Part shown: piece after piece, positions 1 through 4,639 of the stretch
Layout of the letters: the number at the start of each line of letters is the position of its first letter
Position numbering within the stretch: position 1 is the first letter of the stretch
Source: Candidatus Woesearchaeota archaeon
GTDB taxonomy: Archaea; Nanobdellota; Nanobdellia; Woesearchaeales; SM23-78
DNA length: 6,559 nt
Reading direction: 5' to 3'
Assembly: GCA_011372335.1 (NCBI GenBank)
Contig: DRSY01000082.1
Span: 1 to 6,559, forward strand
Notes under the pieces: generated by a model
The model's database searches: none
Told to the model about the DNA's origin: nothing
The model's input: only the letters and a program-made list of their open reading frames with translations
Made by a program: the position numbers and the translations under genes

Positions 1-176
1 GTTATTATCATCTTTTCTTTACAACCATTTTTTTCAGCATTGTTCTCCTCATCCGCTTAAGCCTCAGCCCAGCAGCCCCTTATAGGGGGTGTTGATTTGT
101 TAAAAAAAATATTTCTCTTGTATTCCCTTATTCCCTGTATTAATTATTTTTTCGAACCCACCTTTCTTATTCGTGC
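1..176. other. Left-edge intergenic stretch, no convincing gene
   Basis: All three plus-strand frames are open from the edge but stop by about position 95, so at most a gene tail could end here; none of the short tails resembles a known family. On the minus strand a Shine-Dalgarno-like GAGGAG (45-50) precedes an ATG at 38-40, but that frame stops after ten codons. The stretch also holds a weak hairpin CCCCT/AGGGG (76-80 with 84-88), an exact tandem 8-mer (TATTCCCT twice, 121-136) and an A8 run (102-109). Confidence 0.5.
102..109 (-). terminator. Oligo-T tract, possible terminator of the surface-protein gene
   Basis: Read on the minus strand this is a run of eight T residues lying about 70 nt after the stop codon of the exported-protein gene. 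Archaeal RNA polymerase terminates intrinsically at oligo-T tracts without needing a hairpin, so this is the best local candidate. There is no direct evidence of termination. Confidence 0.35.
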
Positions 177-1412
177 TTATTCTGTAGGAGAGGCTGTCAC
201 TTTTATAATGCTGCTCTTATTACCCGCCCCTTCATCATGAGGCACTGTTATGCTAAGTTCTATTTCTCCTTCATCATGCGAATCCTCGTATGAGAGATTG
301 CAAAACACTATTTTTGGCAGAGTATTCATATTAGTAAAGGTTGTCTGCGAGCAACTAGTGTCATAGCTACCACTCTCATTCTCATCAGCTCTGAACTGGT
401 AATAATTAGTGTTCATACTCACACTTGTAAAGAGAGCTGTTGCGTTAATATTTACATTAAGCAACACATTACCCTTGTTCCTCACAACAAAAGGAGTGGG
501 GTTGTCATCTGTTGTATCATCGTTCTCATCATTTTTCATGAGGCCAAAACTAGTCTGATTAATAAGCAGCTCAAGGTCTTGGATGCTAGTAATCCTGAAA
601 CTAAAAATAGCTGAGGTATTACACGCATCGTAGATGTCACAAGCACTAACAGTCCAATTATAATCAGTATCAACACAAAGCGGAGAAGTAATAGTATAAT
701 TCGTGGTTGTTATGCCACTAACATTAAGCTTGCAAGCATCAGAGCAAGCACCACAAGTAATATTCAGTGTGTAATCCACGGCGTCATTGTCAGGGTCTGT
801 GCTTTGACTCCAATTAAAATTAGGTCTTCTCTCAAAAACACTTGTATTACCATTCGCAGGATAGTAGAGGACCGGCTTAGTAGGGGCGCTGTTCTGTAGT
901 TTACAACAAACCTTCTGGTTATAATAGGAGCAATCCGCAACATGCGCGTTAGAAGTGTTTGTGCCTTCACTACCAGCCATGCTAAGCAGGCATGTAGAAG
1001 AAGGACTGCAGCTCCCTGTAGGATAATCACAAGTAATGTGCTTCCAGTTACTGCTCAGACAAACAGGTATGGAATAATTAGTGTTGGTTCCTATCTCTAC
1101 ATGGGCATTAGTAGCATTGGACAACTTCAGAACAGTTGCATTACCCGGGCAACCACTCGTAATTGTAATACTCGCATTATCAGTAACATTACAACACAGG
1201 GAATAATCATAGGTGTTAAAACTATTGTTCTGTGCATGCGCATTATTAAAACCACCAGTGTCATTCCTAAGACCTATGAGCCGCGCTGTTCCTGCAGGGC
1301 ACGTGGTGCTCTGAATAAAGTAACATGTTAAATCATTAGCTGCATGAACAAAAATAACTATTATTAGGACGAGTAAGCATAAAGGCAATCCTAGTTTTAA
1401 AAGTTTGCTCAT
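177..1412 (-). CDS. Exported Cys- and sequon-rich surface protein with NAH modules and an FN3-like domain
   Basis: A predicted secreted or cell-surface protein of 411 aa; I recognise no enzyme in it. Residues 1-25 form a Sec-type signal peptide: Lys3 and Lys6, a hydrophobic core, and an A-x-A-like end (VHAA) before Asn26. Residues 30-170 carry three related Cys-bounded modules, each containing Asn-Ala-His. Residues about 175-275 look like a fibronectin type III-like beta sandwich (proline-rich entry, DPDND turn near 206-210, YNW near 251-253). Residues about 276-411 form another beta-rich domain with acidic loops (294-304 and 342-351) that could bind calcium. By my count the mature part has 20 cysteines, an even number that fits disulfides, and there are 20 N-x-S/T sequons. 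No C-terminal membrane anchor or sorting signal is visible, so it is either released or held by partners. The ATG start is supported by GGGTGG eight bases upstream and a strong TATA box. The gene is divergent from the hydrolase. Role unknown; adhesion or a surface-layer part is possible. Confidence 0.85.
   Translation of the reverse strand: MSKLLKLGLPLCLLVLIIVIFVHAANDLTCYFIQSTTCPAGTARLIGLRNDTGGFNNAHAQNNSFNTYDYSLCCNVTDNASITITSGCPGNATVLKLSNATNAHVEIGTNTNYSIPVCLSSNWKHITCDYPTGSCSPSSTCLLSMAGSEGTNTSNAHVADCSYYNQKVCCKLQNSAPTKPVLYYPANGNTSVFERRPNFNWSQSTDPDNDAVDYTLNITCGACSDACKLNVSGITTTNYTITSPLCVDTDYNWTVSACDIYDACNTSAIFSFRITSIQDLELLINQTSFGLMKNDENDDTTDDNPTPFVVRNKGNVLLNVNINATALFTSVSMNTNYYQFRADENESGSYDTSCSQTTFTNMNTLPKIVFCNLSYEDSHDEGEIELSITVPHDEGAGNKSSIIKVTASPTE
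903..1301 (-). repeat. Three tandem Cys/NAH protein modules
   Basis: Within the exported protein, residues 38-74, 88-118 and 135-170 align as repeats. Each begins with a Cys near Pro (CPAG, CPGN, CSPS), has a Leu-rich strand about eight residues later, then Asn-Ala-His-(Ala/Val) at 57-60, 102-105 and 155-158, then a Tyr, and ends in CC (73-74), C (118) or CC (169-170). The repeats are diverged at the DNA level, so they are old duplications. The first and third keep the double Cys; the middle one has lost one. I recall similar modules in large surface proteins of Woesearchaeota-like genomes but cannot check this. Confidence 0.6.
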
Positions 1413-1420
1413 CTAAAAAA

Positions 1421-1426
1421 CCACCC
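1421..1426 (-). promoter_or_regulatory. Ribosome binding site of the exported-protein gene
   Basis: GGGTGG on the minus strand, eight bases before the ATG at 1412-1410. It resembles the site used by asnS and supports this start codon. Confidence 0.65.
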
Positions 1427-1481
1427 TGTCTTACCTAACATTTATCACTCTGATTATTAAAAAGATTATTAAATAAGAGAG

Positions 1482-1496
1482 TATATAAAGGTTTTT
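1482..1496 (-). promoter_or_regulatory. Archaeal BRE/TATA promoter of the exported-protein gene
   Basis: On the minus strand AAAAACC (1496-1490) is followed directly by TTTATATA (1489-1482), an exact match to the archaeal TATA consensus TTTAWATA with a purine-rich BRE before it. At the usual spacing the transcript would begin near 1460, giving a leader of about 45-50 nt that carries the GGGTGG site. This is the clearest promoter in the window. Confidence 0.7.
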
Positions 1497-1502
1497 ATTA
1501 AC

Positions 1503-1516
1503 TTACGCTGCGTTAA
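1503..1516. promoter_or_regulatory. Dyad motif copy 1 (possible operator)
   Basis: A near-palindrome, TTACGC-T-GCGTtAA, centred on CGC-N-GCG in very A+T-rich DNA. On the minus strand it contains AACGCAGCG and sits 16 bases upstream of the TATA box of the exported-protein gene. The same nine bases occur, facing the opposite way, in front of the hydrolase promoter (1632-1640). Dimeric archaeal regulators bind dyads of this kind, but binding here is an inference. Confidence 0.3.
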
Positions 1517-1527
1517 AAATTAAAAAA

Positions 1528-1549
1528 GTGCTTGAACTTGTAGGAGCAC
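1528..1549. other. Small hairpin in the divergent intergenic region
   Basis: GTGCT (1528-1532) pairs exactly with AGCAC (1545-1549) around a 12-base loop. It lies between the two dyad copies. A five-pair stem is weak alone and may be chance. Confidence 0.25.
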
Positions 1550-1564
1550 CAACAACAAAGAAAA

Positions 1565-1594
1565 AAAACAAGAATAAGTTAAAACAAGAATAAG
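1565..1594. repeat. Exact 14-bp direct repeat, two copies with 16-bp period
   Basis: AAAACAAGAATAAG occurs at 1565-1578 and again at 1581-1594, separated by TT. The copies are identical. The position, midway between two divergent promoters, allows a role as tandem protein-binding sites, but slippage in A-rich DNA is also possible. Confidence 0.6.
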
Positions 1595-1599
1595 ACATT

Positions 1600-1633
1600 T
1601 TTCAAAGAAGTTTCCAATTTCAAAGGCTTCCAA
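1600..1633. repeat. Imperfect direct repeat (TTTCAAAG...TTCCAA)
   Basis: TTTCAAAG-AAGT-TTCCAA (1600-1617) is followed immediately by TTTCAAAG-GC-TTCCAA (1618-1633). The copies differ only in the short linker. The second copy runs into dyad copy 2. Function unknown. Confidence 0.5.
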
Positions 1634-1640
1634 CGCAGCG
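1632..1640. promoter_or_regulatory. Dyad motif copy 2 (possible operator)
   Basis: AACGCAGCG on the plus strand, containing CGC-A-GCG. It is the exact reverse complement of 1506-1514 and lies 35 bases upstream of the TATA box of the hydrolase gene. Relative to the gene each copy precedes, both are in the same orientation, which fits one regulator acting on both promoters. Confidence 0.3.
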
Positions 1641-1675
1641 CATTAAACTTATTAGTATTATGATTTAGCATTAAC

Positions 1676-1683
1676 TTTAAATA
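1676..1683 (+). promoter_or_regulatory. Archaeal TATA box of the hydrolase gene
   Basis: TTTAAATA, an exact match to TTTAWATA, 37 bases before the ATG at 1721. The expected transcription start near 1705 leaves a short leader that still contains the ribosome binding site. Confidence 0.5.
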
Positions 1684-1710
1684 ATAATACTGGTTTCGAG
1701 AGGACTAGAA

Positions 1711-1717
1711 GGGTGAT
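1711..1717 (+). promoter_or_regulatory. Ribosome binding site of the hydrolase gene
   Basis: GGGTGAT, containing the archaeal GGTGAT core, three bases before the ATG at 1721. It fixes this start. Confidence 0.7.
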
Positions 1718-1720
1718 AAC

Positions 1721-2356
1721 ATGAGAATCTTAGGTTTAGAAATAGAGTTATTAAATCATGCCTCTGTAAAGATTAAGAACAAGAAAACCATTTACATAGA
1801 CCCGTTCCAGCTTTCAAACGGGCATCAACTTGAAAAAGCAGATATAGTCTTAATAACACATCCTCATTACGACCATTGCAGCCCTAGCGATGTTGAACTT
1901 GTAAGTGATGAGAACACGCTTATAATAACTGTGCCTGACGCTCAAAGCAAGCTTAACCATCTAAAAGTGAAAGGCATAACTCTTATAGAGCCCGGAAGGA
2001 CTATTAAGGTTAATGATGAGAAAATAACCGCGGTGCCTGCTTATAATGTTAATAAACAATTCCATCCGAAAGATAATGAATGGGTGGGTTTTATTGTAGA
2101 AATGGAAGGAGTAAAGGTTTATCATGCAGGAGACACTGATTTAATACCAGAAATGCGTGATATAGAAACAGATGTTGCTTTGCTGCCTGTAGGAGGCACT
2201 TATACTATGAATGCAATGGAAGCAGCCGAGGCAACCAAGACTTTTAAGAAGTGCAGGATAGCCATCCCCATGCATTACGGCTCAATTATTGGGAATGCGA
2301 GTGATGCAGAGACTTTTAAGAATAATGCTGCATGCGAGGTAAAGATACTGATATAA
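1721..2356 (+). CDS. UlaG-like metallo-beta-lactamase-fold hydrolase (UPF0173 type)
   Basis: A predicted cytoplasmic metal-dependent hydrolase of 211 aa, a normal length for the compact single-domain UlaG/UPF0173 branch of the metallo-beta-lactamase superfamily. It shows the superfamily signature H-x-H-x-D-H as HPHYDH at residues 47-52, the later metal ligand in HAGD (135-138), and a C-terminal histidine in PMHYGS (183-188, His185). Asp27-Pro28 (IDPF) near the N-terminus is also typical. The sequence therefore supports a two-metal active site, probably Zn or Mn; the substrate cannot be read from it. The best-known relative, UlaG, is an L-ascorbate-6-phosphate lactonase, but most archaeal members are uncharacterised, and nothing nearby suggests ascorbate use. 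It has its own promoter, diverges from the exported-protein gene, and is followed 88 bases later by aspS, which it may share a transcript with. No signal peptide. Confidence 0.9.
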   Translation: MRILGLEIELLNHASVKIKNKKTIYIDPFQLSNGHQLEKADIVLITHPHYDHCSPSDVELVSDENTLIITVPDAQSKLNHLKVKGITLIEPGRTIKVNDEKITAVPAYNVNKQFHPKDNEWVGFIVEMEGVKVYHAGDTDLIPEMRDIETDVALLPVGGTYTMNAMEAAEATKTFKKCRIAIPMHYGSIIGNASDAETFKNNAACEVKILI

Positions 2357-2405
2357 GTGAAGGCGCTTTAACAAAACTCAACCGTCTATGCCTCTGATAG
2401 CATTT

Positions 2406-2432
2406 CCTATTTTTGTTTTTAGTTAAAATAGG
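2406..2432 (+). promoter_or_regulatory. Hairpin with T-rich loop just before the aspS ribosome binding site
   Basis: CCTATTTT (2406-2413) is the exact reverse complement of AAAATAGG (2425-2432), an 8-bp stem with an 11-base T-rich loop. The hairpin ends three bases before GGTG (2436-2439), the likely aspS ribosome binding site. The T tracts 2410-2414 and 2416-2420 could terminate transcripts of the upstream hydrolase gene. A competing pairing, ATGCCT (2388-2393) with AGGCAT (2430-2435), overlaps the 3' arm. It may be a terminator, a translation control element, or chance. Confidence 0.4.
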
Positions 2433-2444
2433 CATGGTGTTAAA

Positions 2445-3824
2445 ATGCTAAGAACTCATACGTGCGGGGAATTAAGAGCAAAAGACGCTGGAAAAAAAGT
2501 TATCTTATGCGGATGGGTGGACACCCATAGAATACAAGGCAGGTTAAGCTTTATTATGCTTAGGGACAGGTACGGCATCGTCCAAGTCTTTGTTAATTCT
2601 GAACTAACAAAAGAGTTAGGAGAAATAAGAAGGGAGAGCGTTATTAGAGTAAGAGGAGAGGTAAAGAAAAGACCGGCCAACCAGGTAAAAAAAGAGTTAT
2701 TAACAGGAGAGATAGAGGTCAGTGCGGATGAGATAAATATCCTGAGCAGAGCAGCTCCCCTTCCCCTTGAACTTGATGAGAGTGTTGAATCAACAGAAGA
2801 AACTCGGCTTAAGTATAGATTTCTGGATTTAAGAAAAAAAAGACTGCAAAGAAATCTTATCCTGAGACACAAAGTGTGTAAAGCAATCCGGGATTTCATG
2901 GATAAGGAAGGGTTTCTTGAATTAGAAACCCCTATTCTCAGCAAGTCAACACCAGAAGGAGCCCGGGACTACCTTGTTCCCAGCCGGATTTATAAAGGCA
3001 AATTCTATGCGCTACCTCAGAGCCCGCAACTATTCAAACAGTTACTCATGGTAGCAGGGTATGACAAATATTTTCAGATGGCTAGGTGTTTTAGGGATGA
3101 AGACTTAAGAGCGGATAGGCAACCGGAGTTCACACAGTTAGATATAGAGATGAGTTTTGTAGAAGAAGAAGATGTTTATGATATTAATGAGAGGCTTTTA
3201 AGGTATGTGTGGAAGCAGGTTCTTGGCGTTGACCTCAAGATTCCTTTCAAAAGAATAAGTTATGAGAATGCAATGAAGAAGTATAAGACTGACAAACCAG
3301 ACTTAAGAAAGGATAAGAAAAGCAGGGATGAGTGGGAGTTCGTATGGATAACTGATTTTCCCTTGTTGGAATGGAACGAAGAGGAGAAGAGGTACTATGC
3401 AATGCACCACCCATTCACCAGCCCTAAACCAGAAGATATTCCATTAATGGATAAGCAACCTGCAAGAGTAAGGGCAAGAGCATACGACTTGGTGCTTAAT
3501 GGCTTTGAAATAGCAGGGGGTTCTATCAGAATACATGACTCGGAGTTACAAAAAAAGATGTTTAGAGTGCTAGGCATCTCTGAAAAAGAAGCAGAATCAA
3601 AGTTTAAATTCTTGCTTGAAGCTTTTAAGTACGGTGTTCCGCCTCACGGCGGCATAGCTTTTGGTCTTGACAGAATGGTAATGCTCATGGCAGGAGAGAA
3701 TAGCATAAGAGAAGTTATTGCTTTTCCAAAGAACAAAGATGCCAAGGACTTAATGTTAGAGGCTCCTAGTGATGTGCATCATATGCAGATGAAAGAATTA
3801 GGATTAAGGATAAAACCAAAATAA
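2445..3824 (+). CDS. aspS: Aspartyl-tRNA synthetase, bacterial type lacking the GAD domain
   Basis: Class IIb aminoacyl-tRNA synthetase that joins aspartate to tRNA-Asp in the cytoplasm. Residues 1-105 are the OB-fold anticodon-binding domain (RTHTCGEL start, GWVDTHR near 23-29). The catalytic core has motif 1 around 146-165, the flipping loop STPEGARDY (168-176), QSPQLFKQ (192-199), motif 2 beginning [11 protein letters not shown] (216-226) and motif 3 GIAFGLDR (403-410), with AMHHPF at 319-324. These are signatures of bacterial AspRS; the archaeal enzyme has quite different motif 2 and flipping-loop sequences. Bacterial AspRS is usually about 590 aa. Here the roughly 130-residue GAD insertion, expected after KPDLR (284-288), is replaced by about eight charged residues before the conserved [10 protein letters not shown] (301-310). 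The reading frame and all catalytic motifs are intact, so this is not decay. Residue 31, a tRNA-specificity position in Pseudomonas AspRS, is Gln. GGTG lies five bases before the ATG. Probably acquired from bacteria. Confidence 0.95.
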   Translation: MLRTHTCGELRAKDAGKKVILCGWVDTHRIQGRLSFIMLRDRYGIVQVFVNSELTKELGEIRRESVIRVRGEVKKRPANQVKKELLTGEIEVSADEINILSRAAPLPLELDESVESTEETRLKYRFLDLRKKRLQRNLILRHKVCKAIRDFMDKEGFLELETPILSKSTPEGARDYLVPSRIYKGKFYALPQSPQLFKQLLMVAGYDKYFQMARCFRDEDLRADRQPEFTQLDIEMSFVEEEDVYDINERLLRYVWKQVLGVDLKIPFKRISYENAMKKYKTDKPDLRKDKKSRDEWEFVWITDFPLLEWNEEEKRYYAMHHPFTSPKPEDIPLMDKQPARVRARAYDLVLNGFEIAGGSIRIHDSELQKKMFRVLGISEKEAESKFKFLLEAFKYGVPPHGGIAFGLDRMVMLMAGENSIREVIAFPKNKDAKDLMLEAPSDVHHMQMKELGLRIKPK

Positions 3825-3840
3825 ATTAGAAAAGTTTGAA

Positions 3841-3903
3841 ATGAACCTCCTCGTCTTAAGGCCAAGTATCATTGAATTAATGCTAATAAAGCAAGAAAAA
3901 TGA
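3841..3903 (+). CDS. Possible 20-codon ORF coupled to the deacylase gene
   Basis: An ATG 16 bases after the aspS stop opens a 20-residue frame (MNLLVLRPS..., hydrophobic in its first half, ending in Lys) whose TGA overlaps the next gene's start as ATGA. The deacylase gene has no visible ribosome binding site, so ribosomes finishing this ORF could restart there. The ORF has no strong binding site of its own, and a frame of this length is common by chance in such DNA. No similarity recognised. Confidence 0.2.
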   Translation: MNLLVLRPSIIELMLIKQEK

Positions 3904-4361
3904 GTGTTTTTAACAGAGTAAAAGTTTTCTTAGATAAGAACAAGATTTCTTATGAGTACAAAGAACACCGGGCTGTGAGGACGAGTGAAGAAGCAGCTCT
4001 TGCGCGTGGCGAGGATATACGAATCGGTGCTAAGGCGTTATTATTAAAAGCAGATGATAAGTTTGTCTTAGTAGTGCTTAGTGCTGCTAAGAAAATCAAT
4101 TCTAAGGTATTAAAAAGAATCCTTAGTGTTAAGAAGCTAAGATTCGCGACTTTTGATGAAGTCAAGGAGAAGACTGGTTGTGACCCAGGAGGCGTTCCTC
4201 CTTTTGCAAACATCCTTGGCATTGACTTATTAGTTGATAAGAGCGTGGTGGAGAACGAGTACATGGCTTTTAATGCAGGGGAGCGAACTAAGTCCTTAAA
4301 GATTAAAACACAGGATTACTTGAAATTGTTAAAGCCAAGAATAGAGGCTTTTTCTGTTTGA
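3900..4361 (+). CDS. YbaK/ProX-family aminoacyl-tRNA deacylase
   Basis: A free-standing 153-aa editing-domain protein of the INS/YbaK superfamily, which hydrolyses wrongly charged aminoacyl-tRNAs in trans, most often tRNA-Pro carrying Cys or Ala. Visible family marks are EHRAVRTSEEAA (22-33), GAKALLLK (43-50) with the catalytic Lys45, the GCDPGGVPPF loop (93-102) that shapes the amino-acid pocket, and the C-terminal FNAGERTKSLKI (124-135). Length is normal and there is no synthetase attached. Which amino acid it removes cannot be told: the family includes YbaK, ProXp-ala and several others that differ at few positions. It lies 75 bases after aspS in the same direction, so co-transcription is likely. 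The ATG at 3900 is the only ATG in frame after an upstream stop at 3873. No Shine-Dalgarno sequence precedes it, which suggests leaderless translation or coupling to the short ORF overlapping it. Confidence 0.9.
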   Translation: MSVFNRVKVFLDKNKISYEYKEHRAVRTSEEAALARGEDIRIGAKALLLKADDKFVLVVLSAAKKINSKVLKRILSVKKLRFATFDEVKEKTGCDPGGVPPFANILGIDLLVDKSVVENEYMAFNAGERTKSLKIKTQDYLKLLKPRIEAFSV

Positions 4362-4415
4362 TAAAAACGAGCTTAAGTTAGAGAGCAATAGTTGACTTTA
4401 ATTGATAAAAGTAAA

Positions 4416-4424
4416 TTTTATAAA
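4416..4424 (+). promoter_or_regulatory. Distal TATA-like element upstream of asnS
   Basis: TTTTATAAA, a near match to the archaeal TATA consensus. The expected transcription start is around 4446-4450, very close to two ATGs (4443, 4450), so a transcript from here could be leaderless for a short ORF or give asnS a leader of almost 200 bases. Confidence 0.35.
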
Positions 4425-4449
4425 TCAAAAGATGCTTACCTTATGTGTT

Positions 4450-4506
4450 ATGAGAACCCCATTAAAGACTAACAAGTTATTTTTCTTTAATATTATTAAT
4501 AGATAA
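4450..4506 (+). CDS. Possible 18-codon leader ORF upstream of asnS
   Basis: ATG at 4450 opens an 18-residue frame (MRTPLKTNK..., Phe-rich centre) ending in TAA at 4504-4506. Its start falls where the distal TATA element would begin transcription, the arrangement expected of a leaderless ORF. Three of the 18 codons are Asn (residues 8, 14 and 17), notable upstream of AsnRS. Length and lack of a ribosome binding site leave chance as the default explanation. Confidence 0.15.
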   Translation: MRTPLKTNKLFFFNIINR

Positions 4507-4587
4507 GAATACGCTTATGCTCAATTTGAGAGATGATATTGGATTATTAAAAAAATTTTGTCTTCTTGTTTGGTATTTTCAGAAAAA

Positions 4588-4598
4588 TATTAATAAAA
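4588..4598 (+). promoter_or_regulatory. Proximal TATA-like element of asnS
   Basis: TATTAATAAAA preceded by A-rich AGAAAAA (4581-4587), which resembles a BRE. Transcription would start near 4617-4620, giving a leader of about 20 bases with the ribosome binding site. The surrounding DNA is so A+T-rich that such matches are easily found. Confidence 0.35.
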
Positions 4599-4629
4599 TT
4601 AATTAGAAATTAGATAAGAACAATGAGAA

Positions 4630-4635
4630 GGTGGT
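4630..4635 (+). promoter_or_regulatory. Ribosome binding site deciding the asnS start
   Basis: GGTGGT, in AAGGTGGT, lies four bases before the ATG at 4640. A GTG at 4631 in the same frame falls inside this site, so it is very unlikely to be the start and the ATG at 4640 is preferred. Confidence 0.7.
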
Positions 4636-4639
4636 AATT

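Larger units (their letters stand above)
4362..4639 (+). other. Long leader region of asnS
   Basis: A 278-base stretch without a convincing gene, strongly A+T-rich. It holds a TATA-like element (4416-4424), a possible 18-codon ORF (4450-4506), T-rich patches near 4486-4498 and 4551-4580, a second TATA-like element just before the gene (about 4588-4598), and the asnS ribosome binding site. No T-box, tRNA-like fold or long stem was seen. Confidence 0.5.

Noticed and set aside
8..50. Minus-strand ATG at 38-40 with a Shine-Dalgarno-like GAGGAG
   Set aside because: The frame stops after ten codons, and no other open frame continues from it to the edge.
76..88. CCCCT/AGGGG hairpin as a terminator
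   Set aside because: The stem is only five pairs with a three-base loop and no T tract follows it directly on either strand.
152..164. tRNA T-loop-like sequence on the minus strand (GGTGGGTTCGAA)
   Set aside because: The matching 3' half of the T stem is absent, and no acceptor, D or anticodon arm can be fitted around it.
942..1331. Plus-strand 129-codon open frame inside the exported-protein gene
   Set aside because: It is antisense to a well-supported gene, has no ribosome binding site and its translation looks random and Thr/Arg/Ile-rich.
2423..2430. TTAAAATA as the aspS TATA box
   Set aside because: At normal spacing transcription would begin inside the coding region, downstream of the well-conserved N-terminus.
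3930..4623. Shared 14-mer TTAGATAAGAACAA at 3930-3943 and 4610-4623, with a 10-base version at 4500-4509
   Set aside because: One copy is inside coding sequence, and a match of this length is about what chance allows in A+T-rich DNA of this size.
4631..4639. GTG at 4631 as the asnS start
   Set aside because: It lies within the ribosome binding site of the ATG at 4640 and adds only three residues.
4362..4639. T-box or other tRNA-sensing riboswitch before asnS
   Set aside because: No T-box antiterminator consensus or specifier stem is present; the GGTGG here is the ribosome binding site, and T-boxes are bacterial.
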